Assembly (NCBI GenBank): GCA_035457725.1
Contig: DATIBC010000071.1
Coordinates: forward strand, 1 to 21,805
Source of the DNA: DATFES01 sp035457725
GTDB lineage: Bacteria; Pseudomonadota; Alphaproteobacteria; CACIAM-22H2
Length of the DNA stretch: 21,805 bases
Direction: 5' to 3'
Position numbers and translations under genes: made by a program
Notes under the pieces: model-generated
Seen by the model: the letters and a program-made list of their open reading frames with translations, nothing else
Told to the model about the DNA's origin: nothing
Database searches by the model: none
In this document: in pieces, positions 1 through 7,484 of the stretch
How the letters are laid out: every line of letters starts with the position of its first letter
Position numbering within the stretch: position 1 is the first letter of the stretch

Positions 1-283
1 TCGCGATTTCGGCGTCTCGTTCACGCCCGAGGCATTGGCACGCGGGGAAGTCACCTACGACTGCGTCAGGCGAAAGACCACGATGTGCGAACATCCAGGG
101 GTCAGCGTGTTCTTTCGCGACCAAAGCGGCGGAGTCTTCCACACCTATTCGTGTTATGCGCGCGGCCTAGACATGGTAAACGGCGCATATCATTTTCTCG
201 ACCTGACGCCCAAGGGCCGCGATGAGGCAGGATTGCCCTACACGATGGCCTGGGCCCGCCTGCGCGACCAGTACGGCGGATGA
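1..283 (+). CDS. DUF899 family thioredoxin-like protein, 5'-truncated by window edge
   Basis: Only the C-terminal part is present; the reading frame (codons starting at base 2) is open from the window edge and stops with TGA at 281-283. The residues FHTYSCYARGLDMVNGAYHF followed by LDLTPKGRDE are typical of the end of DUF899 proteins, a thioredoxin-fold family of unknown reaction often described as predicted dithiol-disulfide isomerases. No CxxC is seen in the visible part; the family's usual N-terminal portion lies outside the window. The downstream GST-like gene starts 34 bases later on the same strand, so the two may be co-transcribed. The family call is confident; the function is not known. 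Confidence 0.85.
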   Translation, partial: RDFGVSFTPEALARGEVTYDCVRRKTTMCEHPGVSVFFRDQSGGVFHTYSCYARGLDMVNGAYHFLDLTPKGRDEAGLPYTMAWARLRDQYGG

Positions 284-317
284 GACGTTTTGCCATGCAA
301 GCACGAGGGAGATAACG

Positions 318-986
318 ATGTCGTTGGAAGTGTATTGGGGTAGCGGAAGTCCTTACGCTTGGCGCGTGCTGCTGGCGCTCGAAATCAAGCGGACGCCATA
401 CGCATCGCGGCTGATCGAGTTCTCGAAAAAGCAGCATAAGGCGCCCGAGTTTCTGGCGCTCAATCCACGCGGCAAAGTGCCGGTCCTCAAGGATGGCGAT
501 TTCGCCCTGTCGGAATCGCTGGCGATCGTCGCCTATCTGGACCGCAAGTTCCCCGAGCCGCCGCTTTTCGGTCGCACGGCCGCCGAAACCGGCCTGATCT
601 GGAAGTCGATCTCGGAGGCGCTGCACTATCTTGAGCCACCGGCCGGGCGCATTATCGTTCCGGTGTTTTCCGACAAGGTGGCCGAGGCGGCGGAAGATAT
701 CGCCGCCGCGAAACCGGCGCTGCACGATGAGCTCTACCGCCTCGACGAAGCGCTCGCGGGGCAGGACTGGCTGGTCGGCGCCAGCATCACCGCAGCCGAC
801 GTCGCCGTCTATCCGTTCATCGAGATACTTCTGCGCGTCGCCGGAAAGGGCAACGCACAACCGCTCGACCTCGGTCTGCTGCCGCTCGCCAAACGCTATG
901 CCGCGATCCACCGGTGGTGCGAGCGGATACGGGCGTTACCGGGATACGAACGTACCTACCCGCCGCACTGGCGCGCCGCCGCCTAG
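318..986 (+). CDS. Glutathione S-transferase family protein
   Basis: A 222-residue protein with the two-domain GST layout. Residues 1-80 form the thioredoxin-like glutathione-binding domain: a SGSPYAWRV segment at the first turn (residues 9-17; Ser/Tyr rather than Cys candidates), the NPRGKVPVL cis-proline loop (49-57) and SESLAIVAYLD (65-75). Residues about 90-222 are the helical C-terminal domain with the typical ITAADVAVYPF segment. It would conjugate or reduce substrates with glutathione in the cytoplasm; the substrate cannot be inferred. The ATG at 318 is chosen because GAGGGAGA lies just upstream and the protein then begins at the first beta strand; an in-frame extension to 222 adds unrelated residues. 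Its TAG stop shares bases with the stop of the convergent Sel1 gene. Confidence 0.9.
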   Translation: MSLEVYWGSGSPYAWRVLLALEIKRTPYASRLIEFSKKQHKAPEFLALNPRGKVPVLKDGDFALSESLAIVAYLDRKFPEPPLFGRTAAETGLIWKSISEALHYLEPPAGRIIVPVFSDKVAEAAEDIAAAKPALHDELYRLDEALAGQDWLVGASITAADVAVYPFIEILLRVAGKGNAQPLDLGLLPLAKRYAAIHRWCERIRALPGYERTYPPHWRAAA

Positions 987-1423
987 CGCGGCGAGGCGGT
1001 GAGGCGGGCTAGGCGGTCGAGCGCATCGATCGCCGCGTCGACGCGCTGATCGGCGGCGCGCGCGTACCATGTGCGCGCCTGCGACAAGTCGCGACGTCCG
1101 CCGTCGCCGGTCTCGTACATCAACCCCAGCGCGTATTGGGCGAATCCGTGTCCCTGGTTCGCCGCCCGCTCATACCAGCGTCGCGCCTCGCGCAAGTCCA
1201 CCTCGACGCCGATCCCCTGGCGGTAGAACTGCGCCAAGTTGTATTGCGCGGCGGCATCCCCGTCCTGCGCCAGCATCCAAAATTGGAGCCACGCCGACTC
1301 GACGTCTCCAGCGTCAAAGGCATCGACGCCGGACTTAAAATCGGCGGCGTGCGGCGCCGGCGCGGCGCCGAGGATCGCGATGAGCGTTGCCGCGACGCGG
1401 AGCCAGCCGCGCCGCGGCGTCAT
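983..1423 (-). CDS. Sel1-repeat (SLR/TPR-like) exported protein
   Basis: A 146-residue protein. Residues 1-26 look like a Sec signal peptide (basic MTPRRGWLR, then a hydrophobic AATLIAILGAA core, with likely cleavage after AHA). Two clear Sel1-like repeats follow, at about residues 57-92 (AAAQYNLAQFYRQGIGV then EARRWYERAA) and 93-128 (GFAQYALGLMYETGDGG then QARTWYARAA). Sel1 repeats form alpha-alpha scaffolds for protein contacts; the partner is unknown. The ATG overlaps the stop of the upstream RHH gene by 4 nt (ATGA), so the two are translationally coupled. The end overlaps the convergent GST gene by 4 nt. Confidence 0.85.
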   Translation of the reverse strand: MTPRRGWLRVAATLIAILGAAPAPHAADFKSGVDAFDAGDVESAWLQFWMLAQDGDAAAQYNLAQFYRQGIGVEVDLREARRWYERAANQGHGFAQYALGLMYETGDGGRRDLSQARTWYARAADQRVDAAIDALDRLARLTASPR

Positions 1424-1671
1424 CCATTACCTCCCGCCTCCGCCGGCGGCGGAGTGGCGAGTTGCTGCTGCAGCGTCGTCAGCACGAAGACGCGCAGCGC
1501 GCTCGACAGGTTATCGCGCCGCTGCTTGTCAATTTCGGTCACCAAATCGTTGATCGAAACGCCGCGCCGTTGGGCGATGCCTTTGAGGGCCGCCCAAAAT
1601 TCCGGCTCGAGCGAGACGCTCGATCGGTGGCCGGCGATGATTACCGAGCGCTTGCGAATTGCCCCGGCCAT
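1420..1671 (-). CDS. Ribbon-helix-helix (RHH_4 type) domain protein
   Basis: An 83-residue protein of the alphaproteobacterial RHH_4 type: a basic beta strand (RKRSVIIAGHRSSVSLEP, residues 6-23) followed by FWAALKGIAQRRGVSINDLV (25-44) and a short C-terminal helix. The family resembles MetJ/Arc DNA-binding folds, but its targets are not established. It begins 15 nt after the fumC stop and overlaps the Sel1 gene by 4 nt, giving a fumC-RHH-Sel1 transcription unit. From general knowledge, fumC is often followed by an RHH_4 gene in alphaproteobacteria, frequently with a DUF4169 gene between them; that small gene is absent here. Confidence 0.88.
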   Translation of the reverse strand: MAGAIRKRSVIIAGHRSSVSLEPEFWAALKGIAQRRGVSINDLVTEIDKQRRDNLSSALRVFVLTTLQQQLATPPPAEAGGNG

Positions 1672-1686
1672 TTTCCGGCTCCTTCA

Positions 1687-3090
1687 TCAGCCGCGCGGGC
1701 CCAGCATGCGATCGGGCTGGACCCAGCGGTCGAACTGCTCTTCGGTTAGAAGGCCGAGCTGCAACGCGGCCTCTTTGAGCGTAAGGTCGTGCGCGAACGC
1801 GTGTTTGGCGATACGAGCCGAATTGTCGTAGCCGATGTGCGGATTGAGTGCCGTGACGAGCATTAGCGACTGCTGAACCAACTTGGCGATCCGCGTCTCA
1901 TGCGCGGCGATGCCGACGACGCAGTGATCGGTGAAACTGGCCGCGGCATCGCCGAGCAAGCGAATCGACTGCAGTAGATTGTAAGCCATCACCGGCTTGT
2001 AAGCATTCAGTTGCAGATGCCCGGATGCGCCGGCGATCGTGACGGTGAGATGGTTTCCCATGACTTGAGCGCAGACCATCGACAGCGCCTCGGTCTGGGT
2101 CGGGTTGACCTTGCCGGGCATGATCGACGATCCCGGTTCGTTTTCAGGCAGCGCCAGCTCGCCAATGCCGCAACGAGGACCGGAAGCGAGCAGGCGTATG
2201 TCATTGGCGATCTTCATCAACGAGGCGGCGACGGTGTTGAGCGCGCCCGAACATTCGACGATGGCGTCGTGCGCAGCGATCGCTTCGAATTTGTCTTGCG
2301 CCGGCATGAACGGGAGGTTGGTGAGCCGCGCCAGCTCCTGGGTGAAGCGGGCGGCGAAGCCGACATGCGCGTTGAGCCCGGTGCCGACGGCAGTGCCGCC
2401 CTGCGCTACCGGGTACAACCGCGGCAACACGCCCTCGATGCGGGCGATGCCGAGCTCCACCTGGCGGGCCCAGGCGCCGAACTCCTGCCCCAGCGTCAGC
2501 GGCACGGCGTCCTGGAGGTGCGTGCGGCCGATCTTGACTATCTCGGCGAACGCCCCGGCCCGCTCCGCCAGCGCCTCGCCGAGACGGTGCAGCCCCGGAA
2601 GCAAGCAATCGTGGATTTCCGCCACGGCGGCGATGTGCATCGCCGTCGGAAAGCTGTCGTTCGACGACTGGCAGCGGTTGACGTGATCGTTGGGGTGAAC
2701 CGGAGCGCGCGTGCCGAGTCGCTGTCCAAGCAACTCGTTGGCGCGGTTGGCGATCACCTCGTTGACGTTCATGTTGGTTTGCGTTCCGGAGCCGGTCTGC
2801 CAGACGACCAGCGGAAAATGGTCGGCCAGCAACCCCTCGATCACCTCGTCGGCGGCCTGCACGATCACCGCGCCGAGCTTGCGGTCGAGCTCTCCCAGCT
2901 CCATGTTGGCGAGCGCCGCGGCTTTCTTTTGGACGCCGAAAGCGCGTACTAGGGCGTGAGGGATTCTTTCATCGCCGATGCGAAACAGCTCTACGCTGCG
3001 TTGCGTCTGCGCGCCCCAATATCGATCGGCCGGCACTTCGATGGCGCCGAAGGAATCGCTCTCAACCCGCGTCGCTGGACGGTCGTCCAT
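1687..3090 (-). CDS. fumC: Class II fumarate hydratase (iron-independent)
   Basis: A 467-residue cytoplasmic TCA-cycle enzyme that interconverts fumarate and L-malate as a homotetramer. It has the fumarase/aspartase superfamily signature GSSIMPGKVN (320-329) with the catalytic serine loop, the substrate-site HPNDHVNRCQSSND (132-145), GRTHLQDAVP (188-197) with the general-acid-region His191, and the WQTGSGTQTNMNVNE segment (97-111). Length matches the family (about 460-470). Aspartase is less likely given the N-terminal IEVPADRYWGAQTQRS and PNDHVN pattern. The ATG at 3090 lacks a strong Shine-Dalgarno, but no better start exists in front of the conserved region. It heads the fumC-RHH-Sel1 group; a non-homologous class I fumarase lies upstream on the same strand. 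Confidence 0.97.
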   Translation of the reverse strand: MDDRPATRVESDSFGAIEVPADRYWGAQTQRSVELFRIGDERIPHALVRAFGVQKKAAALANMELGELDRKLGAVIVQAADEVIEGLLADHFPLVVWQTGSGTQTNMNVNEVIANRANELLGQRLGTRAPVHPNDHVNRCQSSNDSFPTAMHIAAVAEIHDCLLPGLHRLGEALAERAGAFAEIVKIGRTHLQDAVPLTLGQEFGAWARQVELGIARIEGVLPRLYPVAQGGTAVGTGLNAHVGFAARFTQELARLTNLPFMPAQDKFEAIAAHDAIVECSGALNTVAASLMKIANDIRLLASGPRCGIGELALPENEPGSSIMPGKVNPTQTEALSMVCAQVMGNHLTVTIAGASGHLQLNAYKPVMAYNLLQSIRLLGDAAASFTDHCVVGIAAHETRIAKLVQQSLMLVTALNPHIGYDNSARIAKHAFAHDLTLKEAALQLGLLTEEQFDRWVQPDRMLGPRG

Positions 3091-3225
3091 CGGACATCAA
3101 CTCAGCTGGGCGATCAGAGGCCTATCCGGGCCATGAGTATCATTTAACCACAGACATGATCGAGCCGCGACAGCCGCGAGGGAACGTCCGAGAAGGGCGA
3201 TCCGAAGCGAAAATATTGAGCAATT

Positions 3226-3627
3226 TCAGGCGCGTCGAAGCGGGCGGCCGCCGCCTCGCCGTGACGCGCGGCGCCTCTGCCCGCGGGCGCGAGGATCGCG
3301 GCTGCGCAGCGCAGCCCCGAATGCCTGGTCGGCCCAATCGACCATCGCCGCCGGATCCTCGAGCAGGTCCGTCGGCGCCTGCCAGTACGGCATCTCGACG
3401 GATTTTCCGCTGGCGTGCTCATAAGTGAATGGCTCCATCCCAGCGGCGACAAAGTCGGGTCGATTGATTTGATCGACCTTGAGATAGAGCACGTCGTCGA
3501 AGACCAGCCCGAACATGATCCCGCGGCGATACAGTCCGTAGCCGCCGAACATCCGGCGGGCAGAAACCCCACCGAGGCCGTGCATGAGGTCGATGACGTG
3601 CTCGACGAAACCGGAATCGAGGGTCAA
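3226..3627 (-). CDS. TfoX N-terminal domain protein (TTG start)
   Basis: A 133-residue protein whose residues 5-108 match the TfoX/Sxy N-terminal domain: FVEHVIDLM, then SARRMFGGYGLYRRGIMFGL (22-41), DDVLYLKVD (44-52) and PTDLLEDPAAMVDWADQAF. The tail (109-133) is Arg-rich and low-complexity. In gamma-proteobacteria TfoX/Sxy promotes competence gene expression; stand-alone TfoX-N proteins in alphaproteobacteria have no assigned role. The start is inferred to be TTG at 3627: AAGGAGA (3634-3640) lies 6 nt upstream and the homology begins immediately after; a longer in-frame ATG would reach back into the fumarase gene without homology. It lies 71 nt after the class I fumarase stop and so is probably read from the same transcript. 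Confidence 0.85.
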   Translation of the reverse strand: MTLDSGFVEHVIDLMHGLGGVSARRMFGGYGLYRRGIMFGLVFDDVLYLKVDQINRPDFVAAGMEPFTYEHASGKSVEMPYWQAPTDLLEDPAAMVDWADQAFGAALRSRDPRARGQRRRASRRGGGRPLRRA

Positions 3628-3698
3628 TCGCCGTCTCCTTAGAATTGCTATGCGGCCAAGCGCTGGCTGCCCCGCATCGATTCCGCCATGAAATGCGC

Positions 3699-5315
<1,617 letters not shown>

Positions 5316-5332
5316 TTTTGGATTTCCGTCAG

Positions 5333-5354
5333 GCCGGCCGCCACGCGGGCCGGC
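5333..5354 (-). other. Hairpin in sspB-fumarase intergenic gap
   Basis: A perfect 7-bp GC-only stem (5333-5339 pairs with 5348-5354) with an 8-nt loop sits between the sspB stop and the fumarase ribosome binding region. On the transcribed strand no T-run follows, so it is unlikely to be an intrinsic terminator. It could stabilise or separate segments of a shared transcript; this is inference. Confidence 0.35.
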
Positions 5355-5381
5355 GTCGCAAATGGCTGTTCTAGCCGGGAA

Positions 5382-5873
5382 CTATTTCTTGCGGAACGAG
5401 TCGAGCGCCACGACGCGCGCATCGCCGGCCTTGGCGGGCGCATCGACCGACTTTTCGGCGGGCGCCGCAGGCGTGCCGACCGCGGGCGCCCCGGCCTCGC
5501 TCGTCGCTCCGTCGACGATGGCGCCGGGAAATTGCAGTCCGAACTGCACCGATGGGTCGACGAAGGCGCTGATCGCGGCGAATGGCACCGACAGCCGCTC
5601 CTGTTGGCCATTGAAGCTCAGCGTCACCGCGAAAGTCTCGGGCCGGACGTCGAGACCCCAAAATTGGTGCTGCAAGACGACCGTCATTTCCTGCGGGTGC
5701 TTCGCTCGCAGATGATCGGGCATGGTCACGCCCGCGGCGTCGGTGCGGAAGGTGATGTAAAAATGATGGTCGCCGCGCAAGCCCTGGCGCGCCGCGCTTT
5801 CCAGCGCCTTGCGGACGACGCCGCGCAACGCGTCCTCCATCAGCTTGTCGTATTGCATCAGGTCCTTGCCCAC
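5382..5873 (-). CDS. sspB: SspB, ClpXP adaptor for ssrA-tagged proteins (alpha type)
   Basis: A 163-residue SspB-alpha protein. Residues 5-115 form the substrate-binding fold: MQYDKLMEDALRGVVRKAL, HHFYITFRTDAAGV (36-49), MPDHLRAKHPQEMTVVLQHQ (51-70), FWGL and a LSVPFAAISAFVDPSVQFGL segment (95-114). An Ala/Pro-rich flexible linker (about 119-150) leads to a C-terminal VVALDSFRKK, the position of the ClpX-binding tail. Known role: SspB binds the ssrA degradation tag and delivers tagged proteins to ClpXP. The start is taken as GTG 5873 with GGGGA 7 nt upstream; ATG 5858 is an alternative. The gene begins about 24 nt after the 3' hairpin of the tmRNA gene on the same strand, so there is little room for a separate promoter. 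Confidence 0.93.
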   Translation of the reverse strand: MGKDLMQYDKLMEDALRGVVRKALESAARQGLRGDHHFYITFRTDAAGVTMPDHLRAKHPQEMTVVLQHQFWGLDVRPETFAVTLSFNGQQERLSVPFAAISAFVDPSVQFGLQFPGAIVDGATSEAGAPAVGTPAAPAEKSVDAPAKAGDARVVALDSFRKK

Positions 5874-5963
5874 GCGCGATTCCCCGAAGCGTAAAGTGGG
5901 GGGCTTCTGTTGCCCGGCGCCCCCCGAGCCGCGCTACGTTTGGTCGCTCTTGGCGATTAAGCC

Positions 5964-6002
5964 TTAAGCAGCCTTGGCAGCGAGAGCCACGTTATCGTTG
6001 GC
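5964..6002 (-). other. tmRNA proteolysis-tag reading frame
   Basis: Twelve codons from resume codon GCC encode ANDNVALAAKAA, followed by TAA. With the alanine carried by the tmRNA, the tag would be AANDNVALAAKAA. The AND/N N-terminal half is the SspB-recognised region in known tags, and the terminal Ala-Ala is the ClpX-recognised end. The sequence just before the resume codon (ACTAGAGAT) resembles the A-rich UAG-containing context of other tmRNAs. Confidence 0.9.
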
Positions 6003-6085
6003 ATCTCTAGTTTGGCCCGATGACGGCGGTACCATGCCGGGCAAACACCATGCCTTTCCCCGTGCGTCGATCCTGGTTCGCCCCC

Positions 6086-6121
6086 ATAGGCGTGCGCGCC
6101 GCTCGGCGGCGCACGCGGAGT
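6086..6121 (-). other. tmRNA intervening spacer with strong hairpin
   Basis: The 36 bases between the acceptor CCA end and the coding-piece 5' end form a hairpin with an 8-bp outer stem (6090-6097 with 6109-6116) and an inner 3-bp stem closing a 4-nt loop. In two-piece tmRNAs this spacer is excised during maturation; the hairpin would hold the two mature ends close for processing (inference). Confidence 0.75.
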
Positions 6122-6207
6122 TGGTGGAGGCGCCGGGCACTGCCCCCGGGTCCGCAGCGGCTATTGCGCATGGCTTTTATCGCCATAGTCGGTCACCCGA
6201 CGAAGAA

Positions 6208-6235
6208 AATATAAGCATTCCAGCACGGTCGGGAA
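6208..6235 (-). promoter_or_regulatory. Candidate sigma-70 promoter of ssrA
   Basis: On the minus strand, TTCCCG (6235-6230), a 16-nt spacer and TATATT (6213-6208) precede the tmRNA acceptor piece. The -10 box is a good match, the -35 weak. Transcription would start near 6200. A perfect 10-bp palindrome CCTAATTAGG lies further upstream at 6260-6269. Confidence 0.4.
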
Positions 6236-6300
6236 AGGGGCAGGCGGGGCTGGTGCTATCCTAATTAGGGGTGAGGTGTTCTAAGTTGCCGCCGCCAATC

Positions 6301-6480
6301 GTTCGAATCGAATTGGAGGGCATGCATGGCAAATCGTCGTCCATCACTACATAGAGACGTCGCATTTGCCGGTACCTGTAAGCGCCGCCCATTGAGCCCG
6401 ACCTCATGGACCCAATCAGGCCCCTCTGGCGGACGTGAGACCAACCAACCGAGAGCAAAGGGAATGAACTCAGGGAGCGA
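6301..6480 (-). pseudogene. Decayed fragment of ATP-dependent DNA ligase (LigD-type)
   Basis: The minus-strand frame reads SLPEFIPFALGWLVSRPPEG then PDWVHEVGLNGRRLQ. This closely follows the start of the ligase domain of LigD-type ATP-dependent ligases (LPxFIxPxLAxLVxRPPxGxxWVHEIKxDGYRxQ). The motif I lysine that forms the enzyme-AMP intermediate is replaced by Gly (codon 6399-6397) and the motif aspartate by Asn. There is no start, the similarity fades after about 40 residues, and the frame stops shortly downstream near 6270. It is therefore a non-functional remnant, squeezed between the GFA gene and ssrA. The 6240-6494 stretch holds nothing else I can recognise. Confidence 0.7.
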
Positions 6481-6494
6481 ACTAGCGACCTGCC

Positions 6495-6872
6495 TTACTC
6501 GCGATCATGTTCGTATCGATGATCGACTGGAAAGGCGGGGAGCCACCGCTCTCTTCGGCAGACCCACGTCTCGTAAGTCGGCCGGATCAGGTTGTCCGAG
6601 TCCAGAGTCCCAGCGTTGACCTCGATTTCGGATCCTATTTTGTCGAAGACTGAGGAACCGCACACCGGACAGAAGTGGCGAAAGCCATAATGCGCCGTTT
6701 CACCCGTCACGGTAACGACGGTGTCCGGAAAGACCGCGAAGGCGTGAAAAACCCCGCCATACTGCTTTCGGCAATCGAGACAATGGCAGATGCCAACGCG
6801 GCTCGGCTCGGCGTCGATTGCCAGCCTCACTTTTCCGCATAAGCATCCGCCGGTAAAGTAATGGCCTTCCAT
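6495..6872 (-). CDS. GFA/CENP-V domain zinc-binding protein
   Basis: A 125-residue protein with the full cysteine set of the GFA (glutathione-dependent formaldehyde-activating enzyme-like) fold: GGCLCGKVR (C10, C12), CHCLDCRK (C29, C31, C34) and FCPVCGSSVFD (C68, C71). The WVCRRERWLPAFP segment near the end is also typical. These residues bind structural and catalytic zinc. Most family members have no demonstrated substrate, so formaldehyde-glutathione chemistry should not be assumed. The ATG at 6872 is supported by AGGAGGT (6880-6886) 7 nt upstream, an excellent ribosome binding site. It is flanked by decayed sequence on both sides and looks like an isolated accessory gene. Confidence 0.9.
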   Translation of the reverse strand: MEGHYFTGGCLCGKVRLAIDAEPSRVGICHCLDCRKQYGGVFHAFAVFPDTVVTVTGETAHYGFRHFCPVCGSSVFDKIGSEIEVNAGTLDSDNLIRPTYETWVCRRERWLPAFPVDHRYEHDRE

Positions 6873-7119
6873 TCGGCGACCTCCTGCCGATACCGCTCGT
6901 TCGAGACGCGACCGGGCATCGGCGAACGAGATGCTTGAGTGATCGGTTTAACCGATGTCTCAGGGGTCGAGTTCAGGCGAACCGTTGGACAATTGCATAC
7001 CATGGCCCCGAGTCTGCGATCCAAAGCCTTGATTCGTTGCAAAGTCAACCAGATCTGACCAACCTTCCCGCCGCGCTTTTCGTTCTTGCCCATCGGAATC
7101 ACCCCCTTTCGGATGACTT

Positions 7120-7400
7120 GAGGCATTGCCTTGAATTTCAATCGTCAACTCCACCGGAGGGTCGTCATCGTCATGGATTTGCGAGACGCTCATCGCGAAC
7201 GTGCGGAACCAGCGGACGCGCTTTTGGCGTAGGTCAATCATCCGTCGTCGATGCAATCTTTTTCAGGAGTTCCACCAGCAGGGGGTCTAAATCCAGTTCG
7301 ACCCCACTTACGCCACCTCCACCACCGCTGCCGGCACCGGAGCTGTCCTCAATTACACACTTGATAGCTGAAATTGGGACAGCACCGCGGGGTTGGACGA
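7120..7400 (-). pseudogene. Interrupted conserved hypothetical gene (stop plus frameshift)
   Basis: One minus-strand frame gives GVELDLDPLLVELLKKIAST and TDD, then TGA at 7236-7234. The +1-shifted frame immediately continues KRVRWFRTFAMSVSQIHDDD and PPVELTIE. I recognise the combined pattern (acidic LDPLLVELLKKIP, then W-P-x-A-K-R-x-RWFRTFAMNVSQIYD) as a small conserved hypothetical protein found in alphaproteobacteria; its function is unknown. The TGA probably replaces TGG of the W-P pair, and about one extra base lies in the AAAAGCGC stretch that follows. Two lesions mean it is not translated as one protein. The remaining bases of the 6873-7484 gap contain no gene I can support. Confidence 0.6.
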
Positions 7401-7484
7401 TCTGTTCCGATCGCCCCGTCGAGGTTAGAGTAAACGCCCTCCGTTTCGAGTCGCCCACCCACGCTCGAGGTCTCGTTTTCCGCG

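Larger units (their letters stand above)
5898..6200 (-). ncRNA. ssrA: Transfer-messenger RNA, circularly permuted two-piece gene
   Basis: Read on the minus strand, the acceptor piece comes first: a T-arm of 5 bp plus 7-nt loop (6133-6149), then CGCCTCC and the encoded ACCA ending at 6122. A 36-nt spacer follows, then the coding piece beginning GGGGGCG at 6085. GGGGGCG pairs with CGCCTCC over 7 bp with a G-U at the third pair, the alanine identity element. The segment GGATCGACG matches the conserved tmRNA 5' region. A short reading frame (6002 to 5964) encodes ANDNVALAAKAA and TAA, a typical alphaproteobacterial ssrA tag. The 3' end is taken at the 7-bp hairpin 5898-5904/5919-5925. The 5' end near 6200 is estimated from a candidate promoter. 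The permuted order is characteristic of alphaproteobacteria. Confidence 0.93.

Noticed and set aside
6260..6269. Perfect palindrome CCTAATTAGG upstream of ssrA
   Set aside because: Only 10 bp and AT-rich in the centre; could be a regulator site but nothing else supports it, so not listed as a feature.
6295..6316. CCAAT...ATTGG dyad with central TTCGAA, and a GTTCGAATC string resembling a tRNA T-loop
   Set aside because: Only the outer 5 bp and the central 6 bp are symmetric, and no acceptor, D or anticodon arm fits around it; it lies inside the ligase remnant.
6326..6619. Plus-strand ATG frame of 97 codons between ssrA and the GFA gene
   Set aside because: It runs antisense through the ligase remnant and into the GFA gene, has low-complexity basic content and no recognisable motif.
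6827..7141. Minus-strand 104-codon frame upstream of the GFA gene
   Set aside because: It overlaps the GFA start by 46 nt, which has a far better ribosome site; the residues match no family I know.
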